Source of the DNA: Anisakis pegreffii
Lineage: Eukaryota; Nematoda; Chromadorea; Rhabditida; Anisakidae
Direction: 5' to 3'
Length of the DNA stretch: 64,000 nt
Assembly: GCA_035041965.1 (NCBI GenBank)
Contig: JAPYMA010000465.1
Span: forward strand, 53,347 to 117,346
This document shows, in pieces, positions 1 through 12,830 of the stretch. Each line of letters starts with the position of its first letter. Position 1 is the stretch's first letter. Made by a program: the position numbers and the translations under genes. Under the pieces are notes generated by a model that saw nothing but the letters and a program-made list of their open reading frames with translations, did no database searches and had not been told where the DNA came from.

Positions 1-643
1 GTGAAAGGGAAAGGATGGGTATCAATAGCGATTATAATATAATAAAAGTAGTAATGAGGATAATGAGTAAATAATAACATATGAAGTGTTGCGTATTGTT
101 ATACCTGCGTGTATTTAAGTTAATTTGACTGCTTATGATCACATTAGCACAAATTTATTCCACTTTCTCATAACCCCTAATGCAGTTATTACGCCACACC
201 GCATAATTATGTAATCATAACCTCGACAACTTGTTCATATCACTGATTATATGAGCAAAATGATTGTTCTGATACAAATAAGAATGTCCTAATCATTGTT
301 CTTCTTTATATTGTTAATATAATCACCACAACTGCAGTGATAATGTTATAGAACTAACAACCTCAACTGATTGCCATTATCTATAATACTTGGTTCTCGT
401 ATCATTTCATCCTTGATATGATTTGTTATTAAGTAGACTGTCTGTCTCATTTCCCATTGCGTCAAATCGTTTGAATTGCAAATTGTGGGTTTGCATGGAT
501 AACCCAAAGATACAGTTGAAATATACCACAACCTAGATGTAAACGTGGATTGACATGGGTTTCGAACGTTTTTTTAGTCAAGTTCACAGTGAAGAAATTT
601 TTTTTGCTTATTTCGGTTGCAATTACATGATTTTCAATTGCAG

Positions 644-3600
644 TTCTCATCGGTTGATCCAACGATACTGAAACAAAGGCCAACATCGATTATTCGGCCG
701 GCGAATTCGTCCGAACTCACTGAAACCCCGCGGCAACCACCACCACAGCAACAACCCCCTTCGATACCACCACGATTAAATCCAGCTAATCGTCAGAAAC
801 AAGTGAGTCTTGAAAACTCCATCTTTTAAATGTGCCTTTCCTACATTTGACTCACGGAATCTGATTGGTGGATGCCATTCAAAAATTTGATCACTTCATC
901 AGATACACACAGATTTGACCGATTATCCTTATTCAGCCACATTATTGCTACTTGTTTGAAGAATACCGTTAGTAGTTAGGCATGAAGGTATCGTATTTTT
1001 CTGAATCTTTCGTTGGGTTGTTGCAGATAGATCAATTTGAACTTCTTCATGGATCTGAGGCAGTATTTCATCACCGACTGAAATTCTCTGGAATTTCGGT
1101 TGATAATTCAGAGATATTTCGAATATTTCAAACTTTCTAATCAGAGCATTTTCAGCTTGATGAGACTCCCAAACGCTTCTCAACACGTTTCAATGAATCT
1201 ACGCCCAATCCAGCAGCCCAGCAACTAGCATTGCATTTCGATGAGCGATTGTAAGTATATTACTCATTCAATCTTATATTAGTGAATTTCTCGTTACTTG
1301 TTTATTGTTAATTCATTCGTTTATCTGTTTTATTCATCATGGACCAATGAGGTAAGTGCGTTCAGCGGAGTTTCTGAAAGCAGTGAAACGATAATTAATC
1401 AATCAAGATGTAAGTAAGATAGATGACATCCAAGACATATGACAACCAAGGCTATCATTTTAGACGGGATATGGGACCCAAAAACACAATTATGTGATGC
1501 TTGTTTTTCTTGCGCATTGAATTGAAAACGAACGACACCACTATTAAATTATAATTCCCGAGAGTCAGTCAAATCGTCGTTGAGAATACTGATGAATCTT
1601 CGTTTAGCTATTTCGATGTTATATACTCTAAATTACTATATTAGCTTGATATGGAACGTGATAACGATCGGGAATATAAAGAGAGACTCGAATTCTCTCC
1701 CCTTCCATTCTCCATTTTCAATCTCGATATTGTTTCTAAGTCAGAACAGTCAGAAGTACATAATGAAGCAGAGCTTTTCTAAGTGAACTATGCTATAATA
1801 AGCATATGCATAATCGAAAGCATTCGAGAAAAATAAGTTGAGGAGAGCGATCCAATAAACATTTCAATGTTTGTTTTGTCACTTTTCGTTTATTCAGTCG
1901 TTCATTTCTAAGCAGAAACAATTATTATTAATGCTGCTGCCATTATTATTACATCTACAAGTAAATAAAACCAGATAATCCGTATAATCTGCACACAAAT
2001 CCTACAATCCGTAAACCGACTCACATATGTTGATCAGCTGAAATAAGTGCAAATTTCGAGTAGATCATTGCAGTCAATTGAAGCAATCAGTATGATTCAT
2101 TGAGTGCTTCAGTGGTGTTAAATTTAGCGGCGATCGTATAATCTCGGTGTATAATAGTTCAGGAACGAAAACTTCCAACACAAAAATCATATTTCTTATC
2201 AATAATCAGTTCGTTCGTTTCCAACTATTACAATCCTTCAAGCACTGTACATGATCGTTCCGATCGACGAATTTCCCCTCAAATTGTTAACTTTCAATGA
2301 AAATTTAAGATCGGAATGGATTTATCCAATTGATGAGCTACTGGAACGTCAACTGGAACAAGTGGCTTATTTTTGTAAGAATGCGCCTCGGTTAGTTACA
2401 CTTAACATCATTAAAATTCTCATTTTTATCACTCAAATCATTAGTATCATTAATCATAGAAATGTGTGGATTGCAATTTTTGTGATTAACTAAAGTTGAA
2501 AGTATTCATTATTGCTAATTGTTAGAATTCGCATAAAGCATTTTTTATTATTGTACCTGCTGCTATAAAATGTCGCCTATCATATCACAATATTATAACA
2601 TTCACAATAACATTTATCATCATTACGAGATTATAACGATGTGAGCCACTGATGTTTTCATTCAACGTAGCGGTATTCATTCATCTATTTGGTTGATTAA
2701 GACGATATAATCGTAATTTATTAGTCTAAAGATAATTGATATCTAATCCATACACGTGTACATCATAACGTAGCCTTTATAACTACTGGTATCTCTCTAG
2801 ATGCACGCCTTCACACAAAAATACACATCAACAAAGATATCGTAGGATATTATGAGTAAGATTGTGCACTCTGATTTGATCTTATCTTATCAATACTACC
2901 TATGTCCACATCTCACCGCAATTTATCTTTGATGTGCTGGAAAGTTTAGCGCGAACCCGTTTTAAACGGAGATTATGGGCACTTTATGTCAATCTTGATT
3001 GATTGTTAGGATTAAACGAGATATATGATAGAGTTGGTATTTAGATGTATACGATAGAGTTGGATGATTATATAACACGTATTCGTTATTGATGTTTACT
3101 TCAACTTAGGTTACGTAATACAAACAAAAACATTACATTATTGTTGGTTGACATTCAACTATAATCATTTTATCGCTTTCCTGATGAATTATCAATCCGC
3201 TTTCCTGATAAAATTGAAACTGATTTATACCTTCAAACAATTTCTATGAACAAAAAATACAAGTGATCTTCTTGATCAAAAGTTGATCAGAAAAGTAGTT
3301 GATCATAGTTTAGAGATATTGAGTATGATATGGTATTCATATGAAAAGCTGTTGAAGATTATGAGTATCGTCAAGTTATTGTTATAATATCACCAGTGAT
3401 ATTGTTGTTATATTATCAATCTTATTTTATAGCATTTTCAGGAGTAAAATCCTCAAGGCGTTGTTGGCTCAACCAGAAGGAGCATTCGTTTTGCGCTTCT
3501 CAGAATCCAAGAAGAAATGTTTGGCATTGAGCGTCCGAGTACCATTCACACACAATCCGACTGGTGTATCGCATTATTTGATTGTACGAAACGAACGTGG

Positions 3601-4127
3601 ATTTAAAATTAATGTTCGTTACCTTAAGTCTATCGTTTTCCGAGCTTTCTTCTCCAAAAATGTTGGATTACTCCAATAAAATCCTTGGCCTAGGCTTACG
3701 CTTCATAAACACACTCAGATTACTTAAAATAGTTCTACTTGTTTCGAAAGTTCTCATAAACTGAAATTTTTACATTCAAGAATCTTACTTCTTATTTGAC
3801 TTAGCTCACTTGATGGAAATTCTGTCATGTTCAGTATTGAATGTGAATGTCATGCACATGTGATTAGTAACTGATTTTATTCATAAGCAAGTCGATGGAT
3901 GACGATTTCAGTATCAATTTAAGGGTTTCAACAAATCATTCCCCTCAATTCCGATGCTTGTTACACATCACTCAGTGATGCCTGAGCTGCTGCCGTGTCG
4001 GCTAATATTCGCACATTGGGATAATACGTGGAAATGTGACAATGCCAACAATTATGACTATCCACCTTGCGATGATTATGATGATTGCGAATTGATGGAT
4101 AAGAGGATCAGCAAGGATTTGATTTGA
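644..4127 (+). CDS. SH2-domain protein, C-terminal part (5' end incomplete)
   Basis: Exons seen: 644-802 (Pro/Gln-rich linker, acceptor TTGCAG, donor GTGAGT), 1156-1250, one starting near 2210 or 2243 and ending 2390, 3442-3613, and 3912-4127 with a TGA stop. The 2390/3442 junction closes in phase (CG|G, Arg), as do 802/1156 and 3613/3912. The 1250 to 2210 step does not, so a small exon is missing there. The last three exons encode an SH2 domain: YFCKNAPRSKILKALL, then the phosphotyrosine pocket GAFVLRFSES, the HYLIVRNERGFKI strand and the end LVTHHSVMPELLPCRL. The last segment resembles tensin SH2 domains (LVxQHSIxPxxLPCxL), but no PTB domain follows. About 40 acidic and Tyr-containing residues follow the domain. 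SH2 domains bind phosphotyrosine, so an adaptor role is inferred. The gene probably begins left of the window. Confidence 0.72.
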
Positions 4128-6239
4128 ACGGGCTGATATCTTGGATATCACGTAACCATACATCTGATTGAATAATCTTCATAAGATTATTTCAGTATGT
4201 ATATCGGAGTTTTTCATATGTTATATTGTATATAGCAGTCAAAATATAATGTAATATGTTAAAGTGATGTGGTGTCAAGCTGTTGATGCTATTACAGGAA
4301 GCTCTTATTGTTACTGTTATGAGTATGCATATTTTCGATATCATTAAAGATATTTTAGTTGTAATAGCAGTACTAATAGTAACAGTAATGGTGTTAGTGA
4401 TATTAACAATTTCATTCATGTGATGGTCATTTCCACTGAAAAAATTCCCGGATAGCTATATGTCAGAGAGAAATCTCATGCCAACCTGTAAATAATGCAT
4501 GATCATTAGGCTGTAAGAAGATGTTTTTACGAACCGTCATGTTCATTCGGTCATTTATTCGTTTGTTTTTGATAGATATTAAATAGGTCTATTTGTAAAT
4601 GTATAATAATTATGTTATGAATAAATTACTCTATTTTATCTGTCATAATTTTCCCGTGAAGTGCCGTTCAACAGCAAATGTTTTATCAGCAATAAGTGTA
4701 ATATGAATGCGAATTTCATTGAGTTATTTAGGACTTAGTGAAGATATTCTCCATCAGTTTAGGTATAGCTTGTAAACGCCTCTTATTTTTCCTCTTTTTT
4801 CCATTTGTTCAGCGAAAATTACAATTCTAGAGTATGTTATCTGTCAGATAATCATACGTATAGAATTTTCTAACAGATGAGATAGTTTATAAGAGCTACT
4901 ACTTCTCAATTTCTGTCATGCATGTGCTTCAGCTCATGGTTATTCTCAGGGATAGATATTTTTGTAGAGATGAGTTAATGTGTGCGCATCTGTATTGTGT
5001 TGCGTTGTTGTTCAATGAGCAATTGAAGTAGGATTATAACAATACTGCGTTAATGCAATGCAATTTGCAACTAATACCATACAGCAATTTCTTTCATTTA
5101 TCATCATGCACACATGTTCACATTGGTACTTTATTGTTCTTGAACAACAGGTTTCACTGAAGATTCGCTACGATAGAGTGATATCATTCACTGGAATTCA
5201 ACAGACTGATGACGGTGAGATATGGAGGAATGTGGATATTGGATATGTCATATCCACTGGATGGCATTATGCTCATACAGTTGATTAATTATGATCTTTT
5301 ATGATTAAGATACAGTGAATGAATTAATGACGATTATGTATTGTTCCACGGAACGAAGACCGAAAGGTTGACAAAATTATATAGTGACCGTCAAATTGGG
5401 TTGGCACATGGAACAATAATAATGATGGTAATTAATCTTTTGTGCTGTGATAATATAAGGTAATAAAATATTAGATTATGCTCGAATATACTGATCACTG
5501 CAGATATGTTCTGATAGATGCTCTTGCATGAGGGAGATATTGTACTAAAATCCGATATAACGATGATTATTCTAATATCCAACCGTTTCTGCAGACAAAT
5601 GGGTGCGTTTACCTTTGTTTGATGCATTTGTCATGGTCACTTTGTATGATCGATCTTACCATATGGTGTCTCATTGGAAGACATATTCAAGCAAGTTTTT
5701 AGCGTAAATGATTAATTGCTGAACGATTGAGACTTTACTGAAGATAGTTTAAATCTCCATGATGATTGATTGAAACTGATGAACAAGAAATCCAGAAGAA
5801 CGAAGATAATCATTAAATTCCTTTTTAAACTAATCACATTGATCATATTGATATCATGTGCATATACACGTGCTCACACGTAAGTATCTTAACGCGATAA
5901 AAATTTGCGATGTCAGGGATTTATCAGGGATTTTGACAGGGCTAAGAAATATTTTCAAAGCGAAAATAAATGTGTGATATAAGAAGATGCGATATTATCA
6001 GTGATTCATCACTCTAAATGTACCTATAAGGCTCTTTTCATGCTTGCTCAGCAATATGGTGGCTTCTATAAACCATCGGTTTTCCCTAAATCTCTGACGT
6101 CAGAAAATTATTCATTCATTTCAGCAATTTTACTTACATTCAAAGAAAGAAGTGATTTTCTGAAGGAATTATATCTCATTTGCTCTGCAGTAATCAGAAG
6201 TACATGAACGATGACAGTACTGTAGGATCGAAGAAGGCA
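4128..6239. other. Intergenic AT-rich DNA, no gene recognised
   Basis: No coding exon with good splice signals and recognisable protein similarity was found. A 76-codon open frame at 5058-5288 and a 68-codon frame at 6001-6207 lack family resemblance. From about 6200 the sequence grades into the tandem repeat array. Confidence 0.5.
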
Positions 6240-7859
6240 ACTGGCGTAGCATTGAGAAAATACCTATTATTGTATCTCCTCAGGAAAGCAGAGTCGCTCG
6301 GAAAAATGTGCATTTTTCTAAATATAGAGATCCAGCTGGATCGACTGATGCAAAAAAATCGTATGTTAGCGGGCAAACTTGAGCTTACGGTAGCCTTGCA
6401 GGTGGCATCCGAGATAGTATTAATAAGTTGCCTATATCTCCTCAACTGAGCCAAATTACTCAGTAAAATCTATAATATTCTGAATCTAGAGGTCTTGCTG
6501 GATCGATTGATGAAAAGAAATTCACATGTTTCCGGGCAAACCTTAGAAGACGGTTAGCTCGAAGATCGCAATCCGCGTATTGCTAATATGAACATAGTGA
6601 TTGCTCTATAGTGATCAATTTGTGCGAATGAGCGCGACTGCGCTATCGAATTGAGATACATTTATGTAAATGGCTATAGCTCCTCAGGATAGCAAAATCG
6701 CTCAACAGAATATATGTTACTCTGAATGCGGAGATCCAGCTGGATCGACTGATACAAAAAAATTCATATGTTACTGGGCAAACTTGAGAAGACGGTAGCC
6801 TTGAATGTGGTACCCGAGATATTATTAATAAAATGCCTATATCTCCTCAACAGGGCCAAACTGTTCAGTAAAATTTTTAATATTCTGAATCTAGAGGTTC
6901 TGCTGGATCGAACGGTGAAAAGAAATTCGCACGTTTCCGGGCAAACCTGAGAAGACGGTCAGCTGGAATATCGCAATCCGCCTATTATGAATTTTTTTCA
7001 TAATTGCTAATATGAACGTATTGATTGCTCTATAGTGATCAATTTGTACGAATGAGCGCGACTGCGCTATCGAATTGAGATAGGTCTAAGTAAATAACTA
7101 TAGCTCCTCAGGAAAACAAAATCGCTCGACAAAACATATGTTTTTGTGAATGTAGAGATCCAGTTGGATCGAGTGATGCAAAAAATTTATTGGTTACTAG
7201 GCAAACTTGAGAAGACGATAGCCTTGAAGGTGGCACCCGAGATAGTATTAGTAAAATGCCTATATCTCCTGAACTAAGCCAAATTGCTGAGTGAGGTTTA
7301 TGATATTTTGAATCTAGAGGATCTAATGGATCGTTTGGTGAAACTAAATTCGCATGTTTCCGGCCAAACCTGAGAAGACGGTTGCCTCGAAGATCGCAAT
7401 CCGCATATTGCTAATATGAACGCATTGATTGCTCCATAGTGATCAATTTGCATGAATGAGCGCAACTGCGCTACCGAATTGAGATAGATTTAAGTAAATG
7501 GCTATAGCTCCTCAGGGAAGCAAAATCGCTCGACAAAATATATGTTACTCTGAATGCGGAGATCCAGCTGGATCGACTGATGCAAAAAAATTCATATGTT
7601 ACTGGGCAAACTTGAGAAGACGGTAGCCTTGAAGGTGGCATCCGAGATAATATTAATAAAAGGCCTATATCTCCTCAACTAAGCCAAGTTGCTCAGTAAG
7701 ATTTTTAATATTCTGAATCTAGAGGCTCTGCTGGATCGAACGGTGAAAAGAACTTCGCATGTTTCCGGGCAAAGCTGAGAAGACGGTTAGCTCGAAGATC
7801 GCAATCCGCCTATTGCTAATATGAACGTATTGATTGCTCCATAGTGATCAATTTGCGCT

Positions 7860-8690
7860 ATTGTTCTGAAATCTGAGAATCTCTGCTATCCGACTGTGTC
7901 AAAAAATCTTATCCTTACTGGTCAAATCTGAGCATACAGTGGCCTGAATGTGGCACCTCACCTGTAGATTCCCCAACAAGGAAGCGCCTTCATAAAATCA
8001 GCTATAGCTACACTTTTCTTGTAGTTCGTGACCTCTTTCATCAGAGTATAATAGAAGTGCCCTCAGGAAAAATTGAACTTATTGATGAGCTGAACAGAGT
8101 ATATTTTGTTTGTTGATCGCATGTGGCAAAACGTATTGACGCTGGCCGGAATTGAACCTTCGACCTTCAGTGCGTTAAGAGTACTGTAATGCTTGATTTG
8201 GAGGCATTTTTCACGCCTCACGCCTCTCGAAATGCCATTGTAATGATTCATTCGTCAAGCCGAGTCGATCGGTACCAAAATTATCGAAAAAGGAGCAAAA
8301 AATTTTCCGCGAAAAAACCCTGATCATTCCCTAACGATCTCAAAGTCGGGATTATTGAGATATCATATCTCAGCTCCGGATTGGCATTTCCAGACGATCT
8401 AAACGGATTTGAGGTGATCTTCGCCGTCTGAGCAAGAATGTTGCAAAAATTGTTCCGATCGACCAGCGGAAACCCACCTCTCGAGACCCAAAAACCGCAA
8501 AAATCGCCATTTCAGGATTTTCGGCCGATGGAGTCATTTTTTACAAATTTCACAAATTTCATACCACTCGAATCGGAATGAGGCCCTCAATATGATGAAA
8601 CACGAATCAGCCCTCTATATGCAGTCATTCTTGTGTTATGACCTCAAAATCCCGTTCCACTCGGTTTTGAAGCATAATCGTAGATCGCAA
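7860..8690. repeat. Insertion inside the tandem array
   Basis: The repeat unit stops after a TGATCAATTTG segment near 7856. It resumes with AGATCGCAATCCGCC near 8690, which duplicates sequence already present at about 7796. The inserted DNA carries a diverged half-unit (7861-7960), a tRNA-Lys-like fragment (8138-8195) and about 450 bp of unrelated sequence rich in short A and T runs near CGCAAAAATCG. No coding potential was seen. It may be a nested non-autonomous element; I found no terminal inverted repeats. Confidence 0.5.
8138..8195 (-). repeat. tRNA-Lys-like 3' half (SINE head or tRNA fragment)
   Basis: On the minus strand the sequence TACTCTTAACGCACTGAAGG is followed by GTCGAAGGTTCAATTCC. 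It matches the anticodon loop (CTCTTAA, Lys CTT) and B-box/T-loop (GGTTCAATTCC) layout of eukaryotic tRNA-Lys. The T-stem does not pair properly and no D-arm or A-box is evident upstream, so this is not a functional tRNA. Confidence 0.55.
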
Positions 8691-8994
8691 TCCGCCTACT
8701 GCTAATATGAACGTATTGATTGCTCCATAGTGATCAATCTCTATGAATGAGCGCGACTGCTCTATTAAGTTGAGATAGATCTCCAGAAAATTGCTACGTC
8801 ACCTCAGGAAGGCATAATCACTCGACAAAACATATGTTTTTCTGAATGAGGAGATCCAACTGGATTGATTGATGCAAAAAAATTCATATGTTACTGTACA
8901 AACTTGAGAAGACGGTAGCCTTGAAGGCGGCACCCGATATAGTATTAATAAAATGCTTATATCTCCTCAACTTAGCCAAAATACTCACAATTAG

Positions 8995-10640
8995 GAGGCT
9001 AAAACGGCGAGTAGATCAGGGTGAAATCAGAATATCTGTGAGTGACAAGGGAGGAGAATTTGTCGTCATGCCTCAAGAAGTTGACAAACGACTCATCGAA
9101 ACCCACTTCGCAGAGAGTCACACATGCATACCAACAACATTTATAGAAAGATGTAAAGCTGTCAAATCTACCTGGGATTTCATCTGCAGCAATCGTAATA
9201 TTTCTATTAACTTACACCAGTTACTCGGTAACAACCATCCTCAATGCCTCATTACTCAGGACGCACAAGGTATCCGAAGACGTGTGAAAAACTAGGGCTG
9301 ATACGACAAGTATGAAAATTCGACCAATCATATCGGGATGTGATGGCCAGGCAGACAGGATCAGTTGGTTACTGACAAAGATTATGACACCCTTACTGCA
9401 ATTCATCCCATCTAACAAACGCGACACAACTGCTGAAGGAGTTAAAGGCCATCGAAGTCCGTGATAAAGTCATCTAAAGCTTTTATGTTGAGTCTTTCTA
9501 CACTAACATCGACAACGAAGGAGGTGCGCAAAATCTTATGGCACTTATCAGGCAGCATAAAGACTCATTAAATAGATATGGTTTCCCAATTAATGACCTC
9601 CGACTACTCCTGAAAGTATGCCTTGAGTGCAACGTTTTCAAATTTAACCAGAAATACTCTAAGCAAAAGAGAGGTTTAGCGATGGGGAACCGGTTGGCTC
9701 CGCTATTAGCAATAACATACATGTACTCCCTAGAACAGCGCTGTATCGACCGAGATGTACTGCTGTATCGGAGATATATAGATGATATCATCTTAATTGC
9801 CGCCTCATAATCATCCATGGATGGATTGTTTGATATCCTCAATACGATGAATGATTGCTTAAAACTAACGAGAGAAAAACCGGATGATGAAGGCTGGCTT
9901 TCTTTCCTCGATACAGAACTTCGGATCAATAATGGCCTGGTATACAGATGGTATCGTAAACCAATGAAGAAAGCCATAACTCTGAATAAAGAGTCAGCAA
10001 ATCCCGATGACCTCAAGAAGCGAACAATCAAGAATTATATACACAGAGCGATGGAACTGTCATCGGAAGAACACAAGGAAACATCAAGAAGAAGGGCAGA
10101 AATTATAGCGAAAAACAATAGGTAAGATACATGATCCCTGTACTCAAAGCCTCGTAAGTTCGTGTATGGATTGCCAAATATCAGAATACCCAACGTTACG
10201 GACGCTTTCTCATATCGAGTGGAGAAAATATTCTGAAAATATTTTCATTATATTCATCATATACTGGAGTAATTAAAATTCTCTCTGTCCTGAGAGAAAA
10301 AATCAGGAAGAAAGATGTATACCACCTTGTAGACGAGATTCAGCAGATTCCAAAAATGCAATAAACATACTGAACTCCAGGACGGGTACTCATACATCCG
10401 AGCAAAAGCAACGTCTTTACATTACATACCAGTGAAATTACAGCAGAAATACAAGAATACGAAACGTTGCAGACTATCAAAATGCACCCAACTGAAAATA
10501 AAACGATGTATCAGTTAAATCCGTTTGATCTATTGAGGTTCCTACTAGAATTCTGAATTGTAAGCCAGATTCATCGAGCATAAAATCAAGTGATATAAAA
10601 TGTGTGGTATACAGAGAGCACAGTTCCGCTTTTTGAAGCC
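8995..10640 (+). pseudogene. Decayed Penelope-like retroelement reverse transcriptase
   Basis: Three consecutive open segments encode reverse-transcriptase landmarks in order. 8995-9294 holds the N-terminal part (ISVSDKGGEFVVM). 9300-9480 contains RPIISGCDGQADRISWLL. 9480-9807 has SFYTNID, QKRGLAMGNRLAPLLAITYM and the catalytic RYIDDIILI motif. After an in-frame TAA at 9808, 9817-10124 carries WLSFLDTELRI and YRWYRKPMKKAITLN. The RPIxSG, GLAMG and FLD...YRKP pattern fits Penelope-like elements and related worm retroelements. Stops near 9292, 9300 and 9808 and a frame change show it is dead. No GIY-YIG endonuclease was recognised; 10130-10640 may be its decayed 3' part. The 5' side abuts the tandem array. 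Confidence 0.78.
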
Positions 10641-12124
10641 AACGTGTTTTGTTATACGGATAGCAGGGTTACGTTCTGGATGATTAGTGCTTAATTCAAG
10701 ATCGATATACTACCAAATTCATACAAATTGACTTCCTTTATCAGATCCCGAAGTCTCGGTATTTTCAGAATATGAATTCTAGGATTGGAATCGGGATTCA
10801 TGACTCATGATTTCCAGATCCGCGGATCTCTTTCAAACTCTAATTATAACGGATGGAAAAATTATGGGTATTCAAGGTGTGATGTGGAAGCAACGAGGCA
10901 TCCTCTTCTGTTTGCCACAGTACTTGCCGATTGTGTTCTTGAGTGGTCAGTCATCAAGCGAACGCTAATTTGTCGGACGTTCAGTTCAGCAACAACGATT
11001 TGGAGCAGACTTTCATTGCTGGTTTTGATGGCTACAATTGGTGATTACGGATGCATTAAATAATCTTTCTGAATGTGAAATTGTGTATGATGGTACTCTC
11101 ATGAAATGGAAATTATGAAAATGAATAAAGTGAGTTAATAGTGGTTCGATGAAATCTTTTGAGTGCGTTGAACTGCGATTGAATTAACCTTTAATGGGCG
11201 CAGATACCTGTTTCGAGAGATGAATCAAGTCGTGAAGATAGACTTTTGCATAATTCACTCACTGAATATTAATCCGTTTCATTGTAAATTCAAGATTACT
11301 GGTAGATGCGATGACGACGATTCAATGGCATTCACACATAAATTGCTCCAGTTAAATATGGCATCTTGTCAAACATCGATGATATTAGACATTTTTATTG
11401 CTTATTAATTAAGTATGAAGTGTTTTGTGATGTTTGAGTGAAGTTTTTTCACTTTCATTTGCTTGAGTTTTAGTTTTCGAATGCTAAATTCGTATTTGAA
11501 ATGGGGAGTGGTTACGGGGAAGGAAGGCGGAAGGAAAGGGTGGTAAAAATGTTGACTGATCTTAGGGATGCAAGTTGAAATTTCAGTTCGAATTTATTAG
11601 TCATGAACAGAAAAAATATTCTAACATGAATACGTATCATAGCATCGCGAATGTCGTATATCTTGCAGCTATGGCCTTATTAAAGGTAATGTTATTGCAG
11701 TTGAGTAATATGCTGGGGAAATGTTTTGAGTTGATTCAGTTGAGGAGTTTCTTTTATGGTGATTTGGTGAATCATTTTAGAATTATTTCCAGTGAACTGT
11801 ACAAAAATACATTGATCAGAACTGAATTTGAAATTATTTATTGCTTACCATTAATGCCAGTATAATATATTATTACTGGAATGGGAATGGAGTCCGGATT
11901 GTAATGATGATTGATGTTAGGTGCTTAATACGAAGATGTTTTGAAATGTTACTAGTTTTAGAATTATCATTACGAAAGTTATTAGGCGGATTATTACTGC
12001 TGGTTTTATTGTTATCACATATCAGCTAGCTATGATAACAGCAATGTTCTTATCGGCTCTTTGCGATAAATCCTCACATACTTTGCTTTCAATCAAAAAG
12101 ACATTTTTTTGGATGTTTTTTGAA
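10641..12124. other. Non-coding stretch, nothing recognised
   Basis: Open frames at 10785-11063, 11575-11865 and 11841-12029 are short, AT-biased and without recognisable motifs or convincing splice sites. I see no RNA gene here. Confidence 0.4.
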
Positions 12125-12127
12125 AGG

Positions 12128-12345
12128 TCAGATCAAAAATGATTTGCAAGTTGTGTATGAAGGGATAAAAGAAATTAACCGAGCGTTCTTTTCGATTAAA
12201 CTTTCACTTGTGATCAAACCACATCTGTGACATTGGTACACCATTCGGTTTCGAGCACAACTTTCCTCAGCGAACGGGAGCCAAACCCACGACGTACCAA
12301 TCACCGGTTGGAGCTGCACCCCTGAGCTATTGCGGGGACCGTTCA
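12128..12345 (-). repeat. tRNA-derived SINE, copy 1
   Basis: On the minus strand an A-box-like TAGCTCAGGGG (forward 12319-12329) is followed about 40 bases later by a B-box-like GGTTTGGCTCC (forward 12277-12287), the spacing of internal Pol III promoters. The body beyond the B-box (CCCGTTCGCTGAGGAAAGTT, then GAATGGTGTACCAATGTCA) is shared with sequence at about 18366-18440. Shared flanks beyond a tRNA-like head are what define a SINE family. Ends were not determined. Confidence 0.65.
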
Positions 12346-12812
12346 GTCCTTGCCGAGTGATCTTGTTATGCATCAAACCAATCTTGTTCCGTGATAAGAT
12401 TTGCACAAATTTTTTCAACAAACAAACCACAAATCATAATGATAATTGGCATCGATGTGACACTGAAGGTGTTAGATTTTGACTGAACTGTATAAATGAA
12501 TATGAATTTTTTCGAACTGGACGCTAGCATGTGGTACAAAAAGTGGAAATTGAAAGTTGAACGAATGAAAGTAGAACGAATAATTGAACTGAATATAATG
12601 AGTTTTGTGAATGTGAAAAGCAGAAATTAGTTTGAAAAAATTACGATTAATGATTGATATTAGAGGAACGTTGAATGAGAGGAAATGAAATTAAAGAACA
12701 GAACTCGTTTAGAAGGTTGTTTTTTTGTTGCGGGAATGTTTACATGCGCAGAGAACCAGAAGAGATTTAGCTTAATTGAATAAGTGGGTTGAATGATGCG
12801 CGCATACATACA

Positions 12813-12830
12813 TCACACACACACACACAC
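12813..12830. repeat. (CA)n microsatellite
   Basis: Simple CA dinucleotide run in non-coding DNA. Confidence 0.9.

Larger units (their letters stand above)
6240..8990 (+). repeat. Tandem repeat array, unit about 410 bp made of two diverged halves
   Basis: The segment GATCCAGCTGGATCGACTGA occurs, with small changes, near 6330, 6740, 7157, 7559 and 8850. The first three intervals are about 409, 418 and 402 bp. A related half-unit starting AATCTAGAGG recurs near 6483, 6888, 7309 and 7713 and also ends in GGGCAAACCTGAGAAGACGG, so each unit looks like an old internal duplication. The shared tail (AGATCGCAATCCGCCTATTG, then ATTGATTGCTCCATAGTGATCA) also recurs in every unit. The array is interrupted by an unrelated insertion at about 7860-8690. 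The last copy runs straight into the reverse-transcriptase remnant. Open frames here (for example 6180-6449) change with each copy and do not look like a conserved protein. Confidence 0.85.

Noticed and set aside
5058..5288. 76-codon open frame with an AACAG acceptor-like site at 5151
   Set aside because: No donor, no family similarity, and it lies beyond the stop codon of the SH2 gene.
6180..6454. Open frames on both strands over the tandem array
   Set aside because: They are interrupted differently in each repeat copy, so no protein is being maintained.
9498..10031. 177-codon minus-strand open frame
   Set aside because: Antisense shadow of the reverse-transcriptase remnant, whose motifs are on the plus strand.
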